From a virus: a stretch of 37,451 bases of DNA. Below the pieces are notes generated by a model, which made no database searches, was not told the DNA's origin, and was given only the letters and a program-made list of their open reading frames with translations. A program made the position numbers and the translations under genes. Position 1 is the stretch's first letter. Every line of letters begins with the position of its first letter. The stretch covers positions 1 through 37,451 of the IMG/VR virus record IMGVR_UViG_3300046007_003821. One strand, 5' to 3'. Below are positions 18,852-27,805 of the stretch, one piece after another.

Positions 18852-21242
18852 ATGACGTGTATCTGCTGCTGCCGTACGTGCCAGGGTGGGGAATGCTGCG
18901 GCGGCGAGTGGCCCAAGCTGGTCGGCGTGTGCTGTGAGGGCGAGTGGCGTACGGGCGCCGGGGTGTGCTGTGCCGGGGTCTGGTATCCGGCCGGCTCTTC
19001 TGGCGTGTGCTGCGGGAATGTCTGGCGCACGGGCTCTGGCGAGTGCTGTGGTGGGGTCTGGCGCACGGACGCTGGCGAGTGCTGTGGTGGGACGTGGTAT
19101 CCGGATAGTAACCCCTGCCCGACAGGTCTGGTGTTCCTGCGCTGGGGGCCGGATGAGGAATGCTGCGGCTGCGTCCCCGAGACGATTTACGACAGCCGCG
19201 TTGGCGACGATGTCAGCACGGCCAGCGTGGTGGACGACCTGTGCTGCGGGTGTGAAACGTCGCTTACCCTGAACATTGACGGCTGCCTGGGTAGATGCTG
19301 CGTAGACGGCGTATGCACGGAGACATTGCAGGGCGACTGCACCGGCGACTGGTTGGGCGGCTGCTGTAGTGTCGGGTGTCCGGTCCCCTGCTGCTCGGAG
19401 GACTCAGACGGCATTGTGCAGTGCGACACCAAGAACTCGTCCGAATGCAGCGTCATTGCGAACCCGGATTGTGTGTCCGGATGCTTGGGCGAGTGCTGCA
19501 TTGACGGCGTGTCGCAGGGCCCGACAACTCAGGGGGATTGCGATTCCCTCGGCGGTCAATGGGCTGGGGTCGGCAGCACCACCTGTCAGGGCGACGGGGA
19601 CTGCCGCCAGACTTTCTCGGAAAGCTGCTGCGAGGACAAGGAAAGCTCTGCGGCCGGGCTGACGTTTACGCAGCCGAGACGCAAGCGGACGCCGCCATTC
19701 GATGGAACGCTGCGGGTCACGGTCACGGGAACGACCGACTCACCGATCCTGATCCACGGCACTCCGTTTGGGGTTGTGGGGAAGCGCTGCCGCATCAACC
19801 ACACGTTCCTGATCTGCTGGGACGAATTCCACGTGGAGCCTGTTCCGTGCGGAACGAATTTCAACAATGTCGATCTCACGGTGTGCTGGAGCCAAGAGAC
19901 AACTCCCACAGAGTCTCTGAACTTCTCTGGTTGTAACGGCCTGACGATTCGTCTCGGCGATTACGCCCGCGACTGCGTAACCACCCTTCTGTACGCGGGG
20001 AGCGGGCACACCAGCAACTCCAGCCTTGTGCTGCGGAACGACGCCACCATCTCGGCCAACGGCACCGGGGCCCTGGTGCTGACGACGCCGTTTTCCGTCA
20101 CAGCGCCCGCCGACATTACGCTGACGCTGACCGGAACAAGCCTCCACAACAACAGCGTGGCGGCGATCTCCAACCCATCCGGCAAAACCACCAGCGTTCT
20201 CAAAACGGGGTCGGGCCGCTGGGTGCTATCGGGCGTAAGCAGCTACACGGGCTCAACAACGGTCGAACAGGGCGAACTGGTCCTCGGGACGAACGCCTCT
20301 GCCAGCGGTCAGGGCGCGCTTGGCAACAACCCCCTCGCGGCCCTCACGGTCGGCAGTAACGTCGGCACGGCGGCGCTGCTCCTGAAGGCAGGCTTTGAGA
20401 TCGACGGCCGCACGCTCACCATCCCCGCCGGCTCGCAGACCGTGATCCTCGGCGGCGAGGACGCCTCCATCTTCTCAAGCAACGCCACGGTGAGTCTCGG
20501 CAGCGACGTTACGTTGCAAGCCGCGACGGGCGGCACGGTCGATTTCAACAATGCGTGGTCGAATGGCACGGGTCGGAACGTGACAGTCGGCACTGCCGGG
20601 AACACTGGCACGGTGCGGTTTGACGGCGTCAACGGATTCCTGACAACGACGGGCACGCTGTATGTCAGCTTCGGAACCTTGTCAGCCGGTGCCGGCGCGC
20701 TTCCAGGCCCAGCGGCCATCGTCGTCTCCAGCATCATGGACGCGGTGGATTTCAGCGGATCCGCAACCCTCACGCCAACTGGCCGAGCGACGATCACGGG
20801 CGCGGGTGTGTCTTTTGGCGACATCACAAACAACAACACCACCAACGCCGACGCGCTGGACTTCACTGACAGCGGAAACACCTTGGACAGCCTGTCGGGC
20901 AATGGAAACACCCGGTTCCGCGGCAATGTGACCGTCAAAGAACTGAACGGCGGAACCATCGCCCTGTCCAGCGGCGTGGTGATGACGGTTGAGCAAGGCT
21001 CGTCATCCGGCGTCATCAGCGGAGCGGGGAGTCTCGTCAAGACCACCAGCGGAACCCTCACGCTCTCTGGCGCAAACACATTCAGCGGCGGAACGACCAT
21101 CAACGGCGGAGCGATGACTGCTGGAAACGCCGATGCGTTTGGCACCGGGGCGATTACTGTCAATGCCGGGGGCACACTGAACAAGAACGGCTTTACTCTT
21201 CCCAATACCATCACCAACAACGGCGGAACCGTGAACCCCTAA
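18852..21242 (+). CDS. Cys-repeat and autotransporter-type beta-repeat protein
   Basis: The 796-residue protein has three zones. Residues ~13-90 hold six units of G-x-C-C-x3-W (GECCGGEW, GVCCEGEW, GVCCAGVW, GVCCGNVW, GECCGGVW, GECCGGTW). Residues ~145-260 carry CC-x-D-G ... GDC ... GG-W-x-G units known from Planctomycetota proteins. Residues ~390-796 form Ser/Thr/Gly/Asn-rich beta repeats, including two clear autotransporter-associated repeats (TGSGRWVLSGVSSYTGSTTV at 452 and SGTLTLSGANTFSGGTTING near 735). No signal peptide is present. A virion fibre or adhesin with a beta-helix is the best reading. ATG 18852 follows GAAAGG; an upstream ATG at 18795 lacks an SD. Confidence 0.75.
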   Translation: MTCICCCRTCQGGECCGGEWPKLVGVCCEGEWRTGAGVCCAGVWYPAGSSGVCCGNVWRTGSGECCGGVWRTDAGECCGGTWYPDSNPCPTGLVFLRWGPDEECCGCVPETIYDSRVGDDVSTASVVDDLCCGCETSLTLNIDGCLGRCCVDGVCTETLQGDCTGDWLGGCCSVGCPVPCCSEDSDGIVQCDTKNSSECSVIANPDCVSGCLGECCIDGVSQGPTTQGDCDSLGGQWAGVGSTTCQGDGDCRQTFSESCCEDKESSAAGLTFTQPRRKRTPPFDGTLRVTVTGTTDSPILIHGTPFGVVGKRCRINHTFLICWDEFHVEPVPCGTNFNNVDLTVCWSQETTPTESLNFSGCNGLTIRLGDYARDCVTTLLYAGSGHTSNSSLVLRNDATISANGTGALVLTTPFSVTAPADITLTLTGTSLHNNSVAAISNPSGKTTSVLKTGSGRWVLSGVSSYTGSTTVEQGELVLGTNASASGQGALGNNPLAALTVGSNVGTAALLLKAGFEIDGRTLTIPAGSQTVILGGEDASIFSSNATVSLGSDVTLQAATGGTVDFNNAWSNGTGRNVTVGTAGNTGTVRFDGVNGFLTTTGTLYVSFGTLSAGAGALPGPAAIVVSSIMDAVDFSGSATLTPTGRATITGAGVSFGDITNNNTTNADALDFTDSGNTLDSLSGNGNTRFRGNVTVKELNGGTIALSSGVVMTVEQGSSSGVISGAGSLVKTTSGTLTLSGANTFSGGTTINGGAMTAGNADAFGTGAITVNAGGTLNKNGFTLPNTITNNGGTVNP

Positions 21243-21586
21243 TGGGATGCCGCGAGCGATTCATTGAAGACGGGCAGCTGGTGGAGCGTGACTGCTACAG
21301 CGGTTCGCCCCCCACGCCGCCAGCGGGCCCAGGCACGGAACTCAAGGCGCTTCTGGCGAAGTTCGGCATTCACGCCACGCCGACCTGCAAGTGCAACGCC
21401 ACGGCCAAGCAGATGGACTCCATGGAGCCCCTGGAGCCGGGTTGGTGCTTGTCTCATATCGAAGAAATCGTTGATGTGATGCAGAGTACGGCCAAGGCCC
21501 GAGGTCTTCCCTTTCTCCGTGCCGCCGGAAAGCTGTTGGTCAGGAGGGCGGTCAAGAACTGGCAGAAGAAGGCCAATAGCAAGTAG
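21242..21586 (+). CDS. Conserved small phage protein, 114 aa
   Basis: Start overlaps the previous stop (TAATG). GPGTELKALLAKFGI, then CKCNATAKQMDSMEP, WCLSHIEEIVDVM and RGLPFLRAAGKLLVRRAVKNW form a pattern I recall from phages with Cys-rich tail-type proteins; C49, C51, C73 and a His could bind metal. The N-terminal 30 residues include an RDCYSGSPPTPP linker. It is always beside a structural gene in this context; function unknown. Confidence 0.6.
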   Translation: MGCRERFIEDGQLVERDCYSGSPPTPPAGPGTELKALLAKFGIHATPTCKCNATAKQMDSMEPLEPGWCLSHIEEIVDVMQSTAKARGLPFLRAAGKLLVRRAVKNWQKKANSK

Positions 21587-21596
21587 GGGGCCTTTT

Positions 21597-22190
21597 ATGC
21601 CGTTTGTCCAGCACGCTCGCACCATCGCCCAGAACAATCCCGGGATGCCGCGAAACATGCGGCGCCGTCTGGCTGGGCTGGGTGATTTCGCTCAAGCCGA
21701 GGGCGTGGATGCGTCCATGTACGAAACCCCCGAGCAGATGGCCGAGGATCTGGAGGAGCGCCAGCGGCAACTCTTCCTACAGCAGGTCGATGACAACGCC
21801 GCCCAAGCTCGCCAACGGGCGGAGGCCCGCCGGCCGCCCCGCCAAGCCCAGCCCATGTACCAGGAGCCTTCGATGTTTAGCCCGGAAATGCAGTTCAGGT
21901 CTTTGTCGGGCATGAACAACAACATCATGCAGGCGTTCTCGGACGAGAACGACTCGCGGGTCGCCCAGTCCAGGGAGATCCGCCGGATGCAGCATGAGCA
22001 GGCCCTGGCCGCCATGCGGGCTCAGGTCGAACGGGAGCGTAATGCTCTCCAGCAGTATCAGATCGACCAAGACGCCGCTTCCCAGATCCGCCAGCTGAAG
22101 CTCCAGAACTACATGGCCAAGCGGAAGATGGGCATGCCGACCAGCAGGACCATGGTTGACGGTCGCTGGTACGAGGACTGGGAACTGTGA
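21597..22190 (+). CDS. Coiled-coil Gln/Arg-rich protein, 197 aa
   Basis: ATG at 21597 is the real start; earlier in-frame codons overlap the previous gene. Long charged helices (QMAEDLEERQRQLFLQQVDDNAAQARQRAEARR, REIRRMQHEQALAAMRAQVERERNALQQYQ) predict coiled coils, with a Met-rich middle. Such proteins in a structural region are often internal virion or scaffold-like proteins, but no family is recognised. Confidence 0.6.
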   Translation: MPFVQHARTIAQNNPGMPRNMRRRLAGLGDFAQAEGVDASMYETPEQMAEDLEERQRQLFLQQVDDNAAQARQRAEARRPPRQAQPMYQEPSMFSPEMQFRSLSGMNNNIMQAFSDENDSRVAQSREIRRMQHEQALAAMRAQVERERNALQQYQIDQDAASQIRQLKLQNYMAKRKMGMPTSRTMVDGRWYEDWEL

Positions 22191-22237
22191 GCCCCTTCTG
22201 GCTCGCGGAGTATCTCTTTGACGAGGACGACGAGTGA
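22187..22237 (+). CDS. Possible 16-residue coupling peptide
   Basis: GTG at 22187 overlaps the previous stop and the frame (VSPFWLAEYLFDEDDE) ends in TGA overlapping the GTG of the next gene. Both junctions are GTGA overlaps, which suggests a re-initiation leader, but it is very short and has no separate SD. Confidence 0.25.
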   Translation: MSPFWLAEYLFDEDDE

Positions 22238-22533
22238 GGCTCCTGTCGCTCTTCTCGTTCCTCCGTGCCGGCTGCTGGCCCCGCGTCCGGAGATTGCATC
22301 TGGAGAAGTACCCCGAGTGCGCCGCCTGCGGCCGTACGGAATTGGTGGATGTTCATCACGTCATCCCCGTCAGCAAAGACAAAACAAAGGAATGCGATCC
22401 TGAAAACCTTCTGACCCTGTGCCATGACCCGTGTCACTTGGTCCACGGTCATTTGATGGATTGGCGGAGATCCAATCCCGACGTTCGGGAGGATTGCAAG
22501 CGGTATCGGGAGAAGCTGGAGGCGAGTCGCTAA
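22234..22533 (+). CDS. HNH endonuclease, packaging-associated type, 99 aa
   Basis: GTG start at 22234. C27-A-A-C30, then VDVHHVIPVSKDKTKE, PENLLTLCHDPCHLVHGH give a full HNH site with C-x2-C and C-x3-CH zinc ligands. Small HNH nucleases of this size lie beside terminase or structural genes in many phages and help the large terminase cleave DNA; here it precedes the structural block. The basic N-terminus and C-terminus fit DNA binding. Confidence 0.8.
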   Translation: MRLLSLFSFLRAGCWPRVRRLHLEKYPECAACGRTELVDVHHVIPVSKDKTKECDPENLLTLCHDPCHLVHGHLMDWRRSNPDVREDCKRYREKLEASR

Positions 22534-23255
22534 TGGCCGACAACTGGAACGAATGGCTGACGGGTACTCCTGAGCAACAGGCCGCCGACTGGGATCGGTC
22601 ATCTAGGGAATATCGCAAGATTCGGTCGTCTCCGGAGTATCAGGCCCTCCGGTACATGCAGGACAAGGGCATCGACTCTCCCGACCGCAGCCGGGATCCC
22701 CGGGAGATGCGGATGGCCATGATGGCTGACACGCTCTACCCGAGCAGGACATCCGATGCCGGCGAGTTGGTGAAGGACACCGCGGACTACGCTCTCGCCA
22801 TGGGCCAACGTCTGCGGGATACCGCCCTTCGCGCGGAGCAGGAGTTGCAGCACGGCAATTACCTGAACGCCGCTAGCCTGACTGCCAGAACCCCGCTGGC
22901 TGCCGTCTACCCGCCAGCTGCGGCCGGAACTCCAGGATCTCCGGACGACTGGCGTCCTGTCGCCCGCAAGAACGGAGTGCCCGATTCGCACATCCTCGCA
23001 TTCGACCTGCTGACCGACCCGGAGACTTACATCTCTGCTCCCGTCCGTGGCCCGGCGGCGATGATCGCCCCCGCGCTGCCGATGCTTGCCGGCCGGGCTG
23101 CGCTCTCCCGAGCGGACGATGTCCTTAGAGTCATCGACCACGCCCGCAGAGGAAGGGGTGCCGCCACGTATCTGGTAGACCAGTCGGGCGACGTGATCCG
23201 CCGCCTGCGCAATAGCCCCCGCACATCTCCAATGGCGCTGGAGTACACCCGTTGA
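22533..23255 (+). CDS. Unknown protein, 240 aa
   Basis: ATG at 22533 overlaps the HNH stop (TAATGG). Helical N-terminal half with DRSSREYRKIRSSPEYQALRYMQDKG, an Ala/Pro-rich middle with a hydrophobic stretch (AAMIAPALPMLAGRAAL), and a basic end. Its stop overlaps the TTG start of the next, polyvalent-like gene, so the pair may form one injected or internal virion component. Confidence 0.6.
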   Translation: MADNWNEWLTGTPEQQAADWDRSSREYRKIRSSPEYQALRYMQDKGIDSPDRSRDPREMRMAMMADTLYPSRTSDAGELVKDTADYALAMGQRLRDTALRAEQELQHGNYLNAASLTARTPLAAVYPPAAAGTPGSPDDWRPVARKNGVPDSHILAFDLLTDPETYISAPVRGPAAMIAPALPMLAGRAALSRADDVLRVIDHARRGRGAATYLVDQSGDVIRRLRNSPRTSPMALEYTR

Positions 23256-24613
23256 ATCCGCTTCAGTACGCCGACGAAGCAGGAAACGCCGTGCGCCAGC
23301 TGGCGGGGTATTTGACCTACAATCCCGGCCCGGGAATCTACTCTCGCCTAGAGCGGGCCATCCAGCAGATGCCGGAGAACGTCCGCGTCCAAGAACTCCC
23401 CGGTCTACTGAAGCGATACAAGGACGGCGTTCCTGGCTGGGAGCTGAAAGAGACTGATCTGGATTCCATCATTGCCGGCCGGGATGTAGTGCCGAGAGAA
23501 GAACTCTTGGCGAGGGTCAAAGAACGCAGCCCGGTGTATACGCACGGCGAGATCGTTTTGGGCGGCAATGCGCCGACCGAGCGGGTGCCAAACCCGCTGA
23601 GGCCCGGCGAAGATTGGGTTATGCCGTCGTATCAGGACGAAGCCTCGCCAATCGGCCGGGGAGTTGTACATGGCGACCCAAAGTACGGTGACTATGGGCA
23701 AGGCGGAGCGGACTACACCGAGCTTCTGATCACGCAGCCTAGCGCCGGGAAGAACGAATACGGCAACCACTGGACTCGCGCCGCCACTGACAGCGAGGTT
23801 GGCGCTGGTGACGCCGTCGCCCACGCCCGCTTCGATACTCACGGCGATGCCCTGCGGATCAATGAACTCCAGTCGGACTTGGGGATTCACAACCGAAAGG
23901 CACGGGAGATTCCAGAATCGTATGAGCCTCCCGGCGCTTTTGATCGCGTGGCTCGCGGACGAGAACTTCCATTCCCCCTAGAAGACTCCTGGTCCGACCT
24001 CCTCATCAAACGCCTCGCCCTGGAAGCAGCACGCAAGGGCCATCGGGCCATCGAAGTCGCATCTCCCAGAGCAATCGCTGACAAGGTCGGCGGCAACATT
24101 GACAACTACGAACACTTCTACGGCAAGGTTGTCCCTGGTGCGCTGGAGCGGCTCGGCAGGAAGATGGGCGGGCTGATTGATGAAACTCCCGCAGCGCCCG
24201 GCCCGTCCAGCTACCGCAACCAAGTCCGCGATGAAGTCGCGGAGATATCCGCAGAGGCCAGGATGCGCCTGCCGCCAGATGTGCATCCGCACTACCGACA
24301 GCTTGCGCGGGCGATCTCTGACAACCTGTTCCCTGAAACGATTATGGCTGAGGCAGAGCAACTTGCCCGCTCTCTGGATGAGTCCGGAAGACCTTCTGCC
24401 AACCTGATGCCCAGCCTCATGCGGCTCGCAGAACGGGATGCCACGGCAATGAATGCGTGGGAGAATGTGCGCGAGCTGGAGCATATTGACACCGCGCAAT
24501 CCGCAGCTCCCGGTCGCCGCTACCTCATGTCCGACGAAATGCGCCGCCGTCTCATTGAATCTGGCGTGGGCGTTTCCGTTCTGGCCCCGCTTCTCATGCA
24601 GGAAGGTGAGTGA
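23252..24613 (+). CDS. Polyvalent-protein-like internal virion protein, 453 aa
   Basis: Start is TTG at 23252 overlapping the previous TGA. The N-terminal part (YSRLERAIQQMPENVRVQELPGLL, KETDLDSIIAG, REELLARV) and YTELLITQP, HARFDTHGDALRINELQSD, SDLLIKRLALEAARKGHRAIEVASPRAIADKVGG, HFYGKVVPGALERLGRKMGG match the large polyvalent-protein-associated domain set found at the core of giant injected phage and conjugative proteins. Here it stands alone at 453 residues. Relatives are thought to act in the recipient cell at infection; no catalytic site can be named. Confidence 0.6.
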   Translation: MNPLQYADEAGNAVRQLAGYLTYNPGPGIYSRLERAIQQMPENVRVQELPGLLKRYKDGVPGWELKETDLDSIIAGRDVVPREELLARVKERSPVYTHGEIVLGGNAPTERVPNPLRPGEDWVMPSYQDEASPIGRGVVHGDPKYGDYGQGGADYTELLITQPSAGKNEYGNHWTRAATDSEVGAGDAVAHARFDTHGDALRINELQSDLGIHNRKAREIPESYEPPGAFDRVARGRELPFPLEDSWSDLLIKRLALEAARKGHRAIEVASPRAIADKVGGNIDNYEHFYGKVVPGALERLGRKMGGLIDETPAAPGPSSYRNQVRDEVAEISAEARMRLPPDVHPHYRQLARAISDNLFPETIMAEAEQLARSLDESGRPSANLMPSLMRLAERDATAMNAWENVRELEHIDTAQSAAPGRRYLMSDEMRRRLIESGVGVSVLAPLLMQEGE

Positions 24614-24888
24614 TGGACACCGAAGGCGACAAGATCCGACAGCTAATCCCCAACCGCCCCGTGCGGACACCCAATCACCCTGAGAAGTCGCACATGGTGC
24701 TGGCCAAGGTGGGTGACAAGGAGAAGCTCATTCGCTTCGGCCAGCAGGGTGTACAGGGATCGCCCGAGAAGGAAGGCGAATCCGAGTCTTATCGCAACAG
24801 GCGAGAGTCGTTCAAGGCCCGGCATGCAGAGAACATCGCCAAGGGCCGGATGTCTGCGGCCTATTGGGCCGACAAAGTGAAGTGGTAG
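24613..24888 (+). CDS. Small basic conserved phage protein, 91 aa
   Basis: ATG at 24613 follows GGTGAGTG. The core HMVLAKVGDKEKLIRFGQQGVQGSPEKEGESESY, then RNRRESFKARHAENIAKG and SAAYWADKVKW, is the pattern of a small phage protein recurrent in environmental podoviruses and pelagiphages. Basic, with an aromatic end; likely nucleic-acid or capsid associated. Followed by a long hairpin. Confidence 0.7.
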   Translation: MDTEGDKIRQLIPNRPVRTPNHPEKSHMVLAKVGDKEKLIRFGQQGVQGSPEKEGESESYRNRRESFKARHAENIAKGRMSAAYWADKVKW

Positions 24889-24891
24889 CTA

Positions 24892-24937
24892 GTTACGAAA
24901 CCTCGGCACTTGCGCACAACTTCCGAGGTTTTGTAAC
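24892..24937 (+). terminator. 15-bp hairpin after small basic gene
   Basis: GTTACGAAACCTCGG (24892-24906) pairs with CCGAGGTTTTGTAAC (24923-24937), with one G-U pair, around a 16-base loop. It lies between the gene ending at 24888 and the scaffold gene. The T-run is inside the stem, so it may be a processing or regulatory hairpin instead of a classical terminator. Confidence 0.5.
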
Positions 24938-24975
24938 ACCCCCTGGAACAAAATCGCACTGTTCCGGCCATTGGC

Positions 24976-25008
24976 TTGCTAGAGCCCTTCCCCCCGAGGC
25001 ACTAGCAA
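24976..25008 (+). promoter_or_regulatory. Inverted repeat ahead of scaffold gene
   Basis: TTGCTAG (24976-24982) and CTAGCAA (25002-25008) are perfect 7-base arms that end four bases before the ATG at 25012. In mRNA the hairpin would contain the CGAGG SD region, so it may modulate scaffold translation. Confidence 0.45.
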
Positions 25009-25011
25009 ACC

Positions 25012-26028
25012 ATGGCAGAAGAAGTCCTTAACGACGCCCCAGTATCCGAAGCTCCGGTTTCGGAAGCCCCCGTTGCGGATTCCGCTCCGCATACCCAGTC
25101 GGCCCCAGAGGGCTTCGACTCCCCGTTTTCGGCCTTCAAGGCGCTTCCCGAATTCCAGGGTCAGGACGATCTGACCATCGCCCAGAACCTGTACCGGGCG
25201 TTCAACGGCTACCAGACCGCCAGCCAGCAGCTTCAGCAGTACCAGTCGGTCATCCCCGCTGCGTCTGATTACCTTCGCAACCAGAAGGAATACGAAGCCT
25301 GGAAGCGGGCCCAGGCCGAGGCTTCGCAGCCGAAGCCGGCCGAGAAGCCCAAGTGGTGGAACCCGCCCGCGATCAAGGACACGTACAAGTCGTACATCAT
25401 CCGCGATCCGAACACGGGCAAGGAAATCATCTCGCCCGACGCTCCGTACGACGCCCAGCAGGCTCTTCGGGAGTATCAGGCGTACACGGCCGACTTCGCT
25501 CGCAAGTTCGTCACGGACCCCGAGAACACGCTGAAGCCGTTCATCGAAGACGTGGCGATGCAGAAGGCGCAGGAGCTTGTCCAGCAGCAGCTGGGCCAGT
25601 ACCAGACGCAGAATTACATCTCCTCCCTTGAGCAGCAGAACGCCGACTGGCTCTATGAGCGTGACGGCTCCATCTCCCGCGAGGGGCAGGCGATCCAGGC
25701 GTATATCCAGCAGGCTTCCGAGATCGGGATTACCAGCCCCGAGGCCCGCTGGAAGTACGCCACCGGCATGCTCCAGCGTGACCTGCTGAACATGCGGTAT
25801 CAGCAGATGCAGCAGCCCCAAATGGCCCCTGCCCCCCAAGCCTACGCGCCCCAGCCGGCACCCCAGCCGGTGGACCCGGTGGCGCAGAAAAACATGCAGT
25901 TCCTTCGGGAGCGCGCCGTGCGTACCCCGAATCGAAGTGCCGGATCTACAGAGCCGCGGGCACCGCGCCAGCGGATGAGTTTTGAAGAGCGGCTGAAGAG
26001 CCAACTCGCAACTGATGGAGTTATCTGA
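25012..26028 (+). CDS. Capsid scaffolding protein, 338 aa
   Basis: Located directly upstream of the major capsid gene, the usual scaffold position. The product is acidic at the start (duplicated PVSEAPV units), then long Gln-rich helices (QTASQQLQQYQSVI, FIEDVAMQKAQELVQQQLGQYQTQNYISSLEQQNADWLYERDG), a Pro/Gln-rich linker and a basic C-terminus (MSFEERLKSQL), the capsid-binding end in many scaffolds. It guides procapsid assembly and is removed on maturation. No protease domain is fused. Confidence 0.75.
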   Translation: MAEEVLNDAPVSEAPVSEAPVADSAPHTQSAPEGFDSPFSAFKALPEFQGQDDLTIAQNLYRAFNGYQTASQQLQQYQSVIPAASDYLRNQKEYEAWKRAQAEASQPKPAEKPKWWNPPAIKDTYKSYIIRDPNTGKEIISPDAPYDAQQALREYQAYTADFARKFVTDPENTLKPFIEDVAMQKAQELVQQQLGQYQTQNYISSLEQQNADWLYERDGSISREGQAIQAYIQQASEIGITSPEARWKYATGMLQRDLLNMRYQQMQQPQMAPAPQAYAPQPAPQPVDPVAQKNMQFLRERAVRTPNRSAGSTEPRAPRQRMSFEERLKSQLATDGVI

Positions 26029-27143
26029 TGGCTAGTTCGACCGATTGGGCAAGGTCAATTGCAACGACGATTGTCAATCATCTCCGCGAGGAGGAGATTG
26101 CATCGTTTCGTAAGTTCAAGGTTTTCGCCGCGCTTGAGGCTTCCGGTAACGTCCGGATGAACATGAGCGGCAGGGGTTTCGACTGGGAGGTTCGTTACCG
26201 GAACCATACCCCGTCTGGTAACAACGGCGAAACGCCGCGTACCTTCGCCCGTCAGAACCTGTGGAAGCGTGCCGAGCTTGAATATCGGGGCGCGCAGGTG
26301 ACCGACGCGATTTACAAGAAGGAGATGCTTGAGAACCGTTCGGCTCAGGCTCTTGTCAACGTCGCGGGTAAGATGTCCAGCCGGCTCTTGGAGTCGATGG
26401 AGCAGTACCTCGGGGTCGAATGGGTGAAGGACGGTTACGCTGCTGGTAACGAGCTTTCGTTCCACGGCCTGGAGTCGTTCTTCGGCAACAACGGCACGCT
26501 CAACGTGTCCACGGGTGCCACCCGGGCGGCGAACGCTGCGGATCCCTTTGGCTCGCCCAGTGACACCTACGCCGGTCTTTCGACGGCGCTCGGTGCGTAC
26601 GGTGGCAGCCAGATCACTGGCGTGTGGCCGTCCGGCCGAGCCGATCCTGAGTTCGACTTCTACTCTCCGATCATTGTCAACACAACTTCGACCTACTTCG
26701 GTGGTTCGACGTGGGCTGCCAACGCTCGGAAGGCGATCCGCGAGGGCCTGCATCAGGCTCGTCGCAACGACACCAAGGAAGACCAGATCGACATGGTCCT
26801 GCTTGATCGTCGGCTGTACATCGACTTCCTGAACTCGCTTGAGTCGGCCGAGCGGATCATCGTCACGCCGGGTCGTCCCAACGGGCTTCGCAGCTTCGGC
26901 TTCAGCGATGTCACGGAGTTCGACGGCGTGGAGGTCAGCTCGGACGTTTCGGTTCCGGCGAACACGGGCTACGGGCTCGCCATCGGGAACATGGAACTCC
27001 TGTCGATGGAAGGTCAGCTGCTTAACAGCGAGGGACCGTTTTACGACGAAATCACGCAGCAATATCGCTACGTGGTGTCCATGCTCGGCAACCTGAAGTT
27101 CAAGTCGCCGCGTAACTTCTTCAAGCTCCAAGCTCTCGCCTGA
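26028..27143 (+). CDS. Major capsid protein, HK97-type fold
   Basis: A 371-residue protein following scaffold, with the composition of an HK97-type coat: N-terminal helix (WARSIATTIVNHLREEEIASFRKF), an E-loop-like WEVRYRNHTPSG, YKKEMLENRSAQALVNVAGKMSSRLLESMEQYLG spine helix, and P/A-domain elements (DMVLLDRRLYIDFLNSLESAERIIV, GYGLAIGNMELLSM, FFKLQALA). GGAG before the ATG. It forms the icosahedral shell. The family is assigned from context and pattern, not from a database match. Confidence 0.8.
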   Translation: MASSTDWARSIATTIVNHLREEEIASFRKFKVFAALEASGNVRMNMSGRGFDWEVRYRNHTPSGNNGETPRTFARQNLWKRAELEYRGAQVTDAIYKKEMLENRSAQALVNVAGKMSSRLLESMEQYLGVEWVKDGYAAGNELSFHGLESFFGNNGTLNVSTGATRAANAADPFGSPSDTYAGLSTALGAYGGSQITGVWPSGRADPEFDFYSPIIVNTTSTYFGGSTWAANARKAIREGLHQARRNDTKEDQIDMVLLDRRLYIDFLNSLESAERIIVTPGRPNGLRSFGFSDVTEFDGVEVSSDVSVPANTGYGLAIGNMELLSMEGQLLNSEGPFYDEITQQYRYVVSMLGNLKFKSPRNFFKLQALA

Positions 27144-27160
27144 GAAAGGAATAATCACAG

Positions 27161-27805
27161 ATGGGACTCCAGGTTGATCCGCCGTTCGGTCTTGGTCAGG
27201 TGTTCGGGCCCACTACGCCCAACGACAGCCTCACCGGCCCGGCAAGTGGTTCGTATGGTGATAACTGGGTTGGCTCCGTGAAGGAATTCACGGATGTCAA
27301 TCCGACGACTGGTGTGGTGCGCACCAACCGTCGCAAGGTCTGCGTGGCCGTCCGCAACGCTTCGGGCGTGGCGCTCCAGGCCAAGCGTCTGGTGGCGTTC
27401 AGCACGTCGGCTGGCAAGCTGTTCTCGGAAGTCGCTGGCTATGCCCGGCTGGAGAACGAAGAGCGGGTCGGCGTGGTGGACGAGTACCTGCCGGCGACGG
27501 GCGTGGCCAACGGCGAGGTGTTCTGGGTGACGGTGGAGGGTCCGACCGAGGTGGCGTGCGCCATCACGGGCACCAACATCGCTTCCGGTGACCGTCTCGC
27601 TGCCATCACGGCTGCGGCCAGCACGGGCTCCATCACCAATGCGTCCACGGACGCTGCTGGTCGGGTGACGCCTTCGCCTCTGTCGAACGCCACCACTGCC
27701 GCTGGCAACAACGGCATCGGCGTCATTGGGTACGCGACCTCGGCCGGTACGACCACCGGCACGGGTGCGGTCTTGGCGCTTCTTAGCACGCGGTTTCGCG
27801 GGTAG
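27161..27805 (+). CDS. Capsid decoration or stabilisation protein, 214 aa
   Basis: Immediately after the capsid gene, with AAAGGAA upstream. The protein is Gly/Thr/Ala-rich and beta-strand dominated (KVCVAVRNASGVALQAKRLVAFS, VGVVDEYLPATGVANGEVFWVTVEGPTEVACAI), ending in a low-complexity Ala/Thr/Gly tail. Position and fold type match head decoration proteins that cement the shell. Confidence 0.65.
   Translation: MGLQVDPPFGLGQVFGPTTPNDSLTGPASGSYGDNWVGSVKEFTDVNPTTGVVRTNRRKVCVAVRNASGVALQAKRLVAFSTSAGKLFSEVAGYARLENEERVGVVDEYLPATGVANGEVFWVTVEGPTEVACAITGTNIASGDRLAAITAAASTGSITNASTDAAGRVTPSPLSNATTAAGNNGIGVIGYATSAGTTTGTGAVLALLSTRFRG

Noticed and set aside
20309-21220. 303-codon minus-strand frame opposite the beta-repeat region
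   Set aside because: Repetitive Val/Pro/Ala composition produced by antisense of Thr/Gly/Asn repeats; no start signal.
24979-27158. Two long minus-strand frames opposite scaffold and capsid genes
   Set aside because: High-GC antisense frames; scaffold and capsid have clear starts, context and composition.
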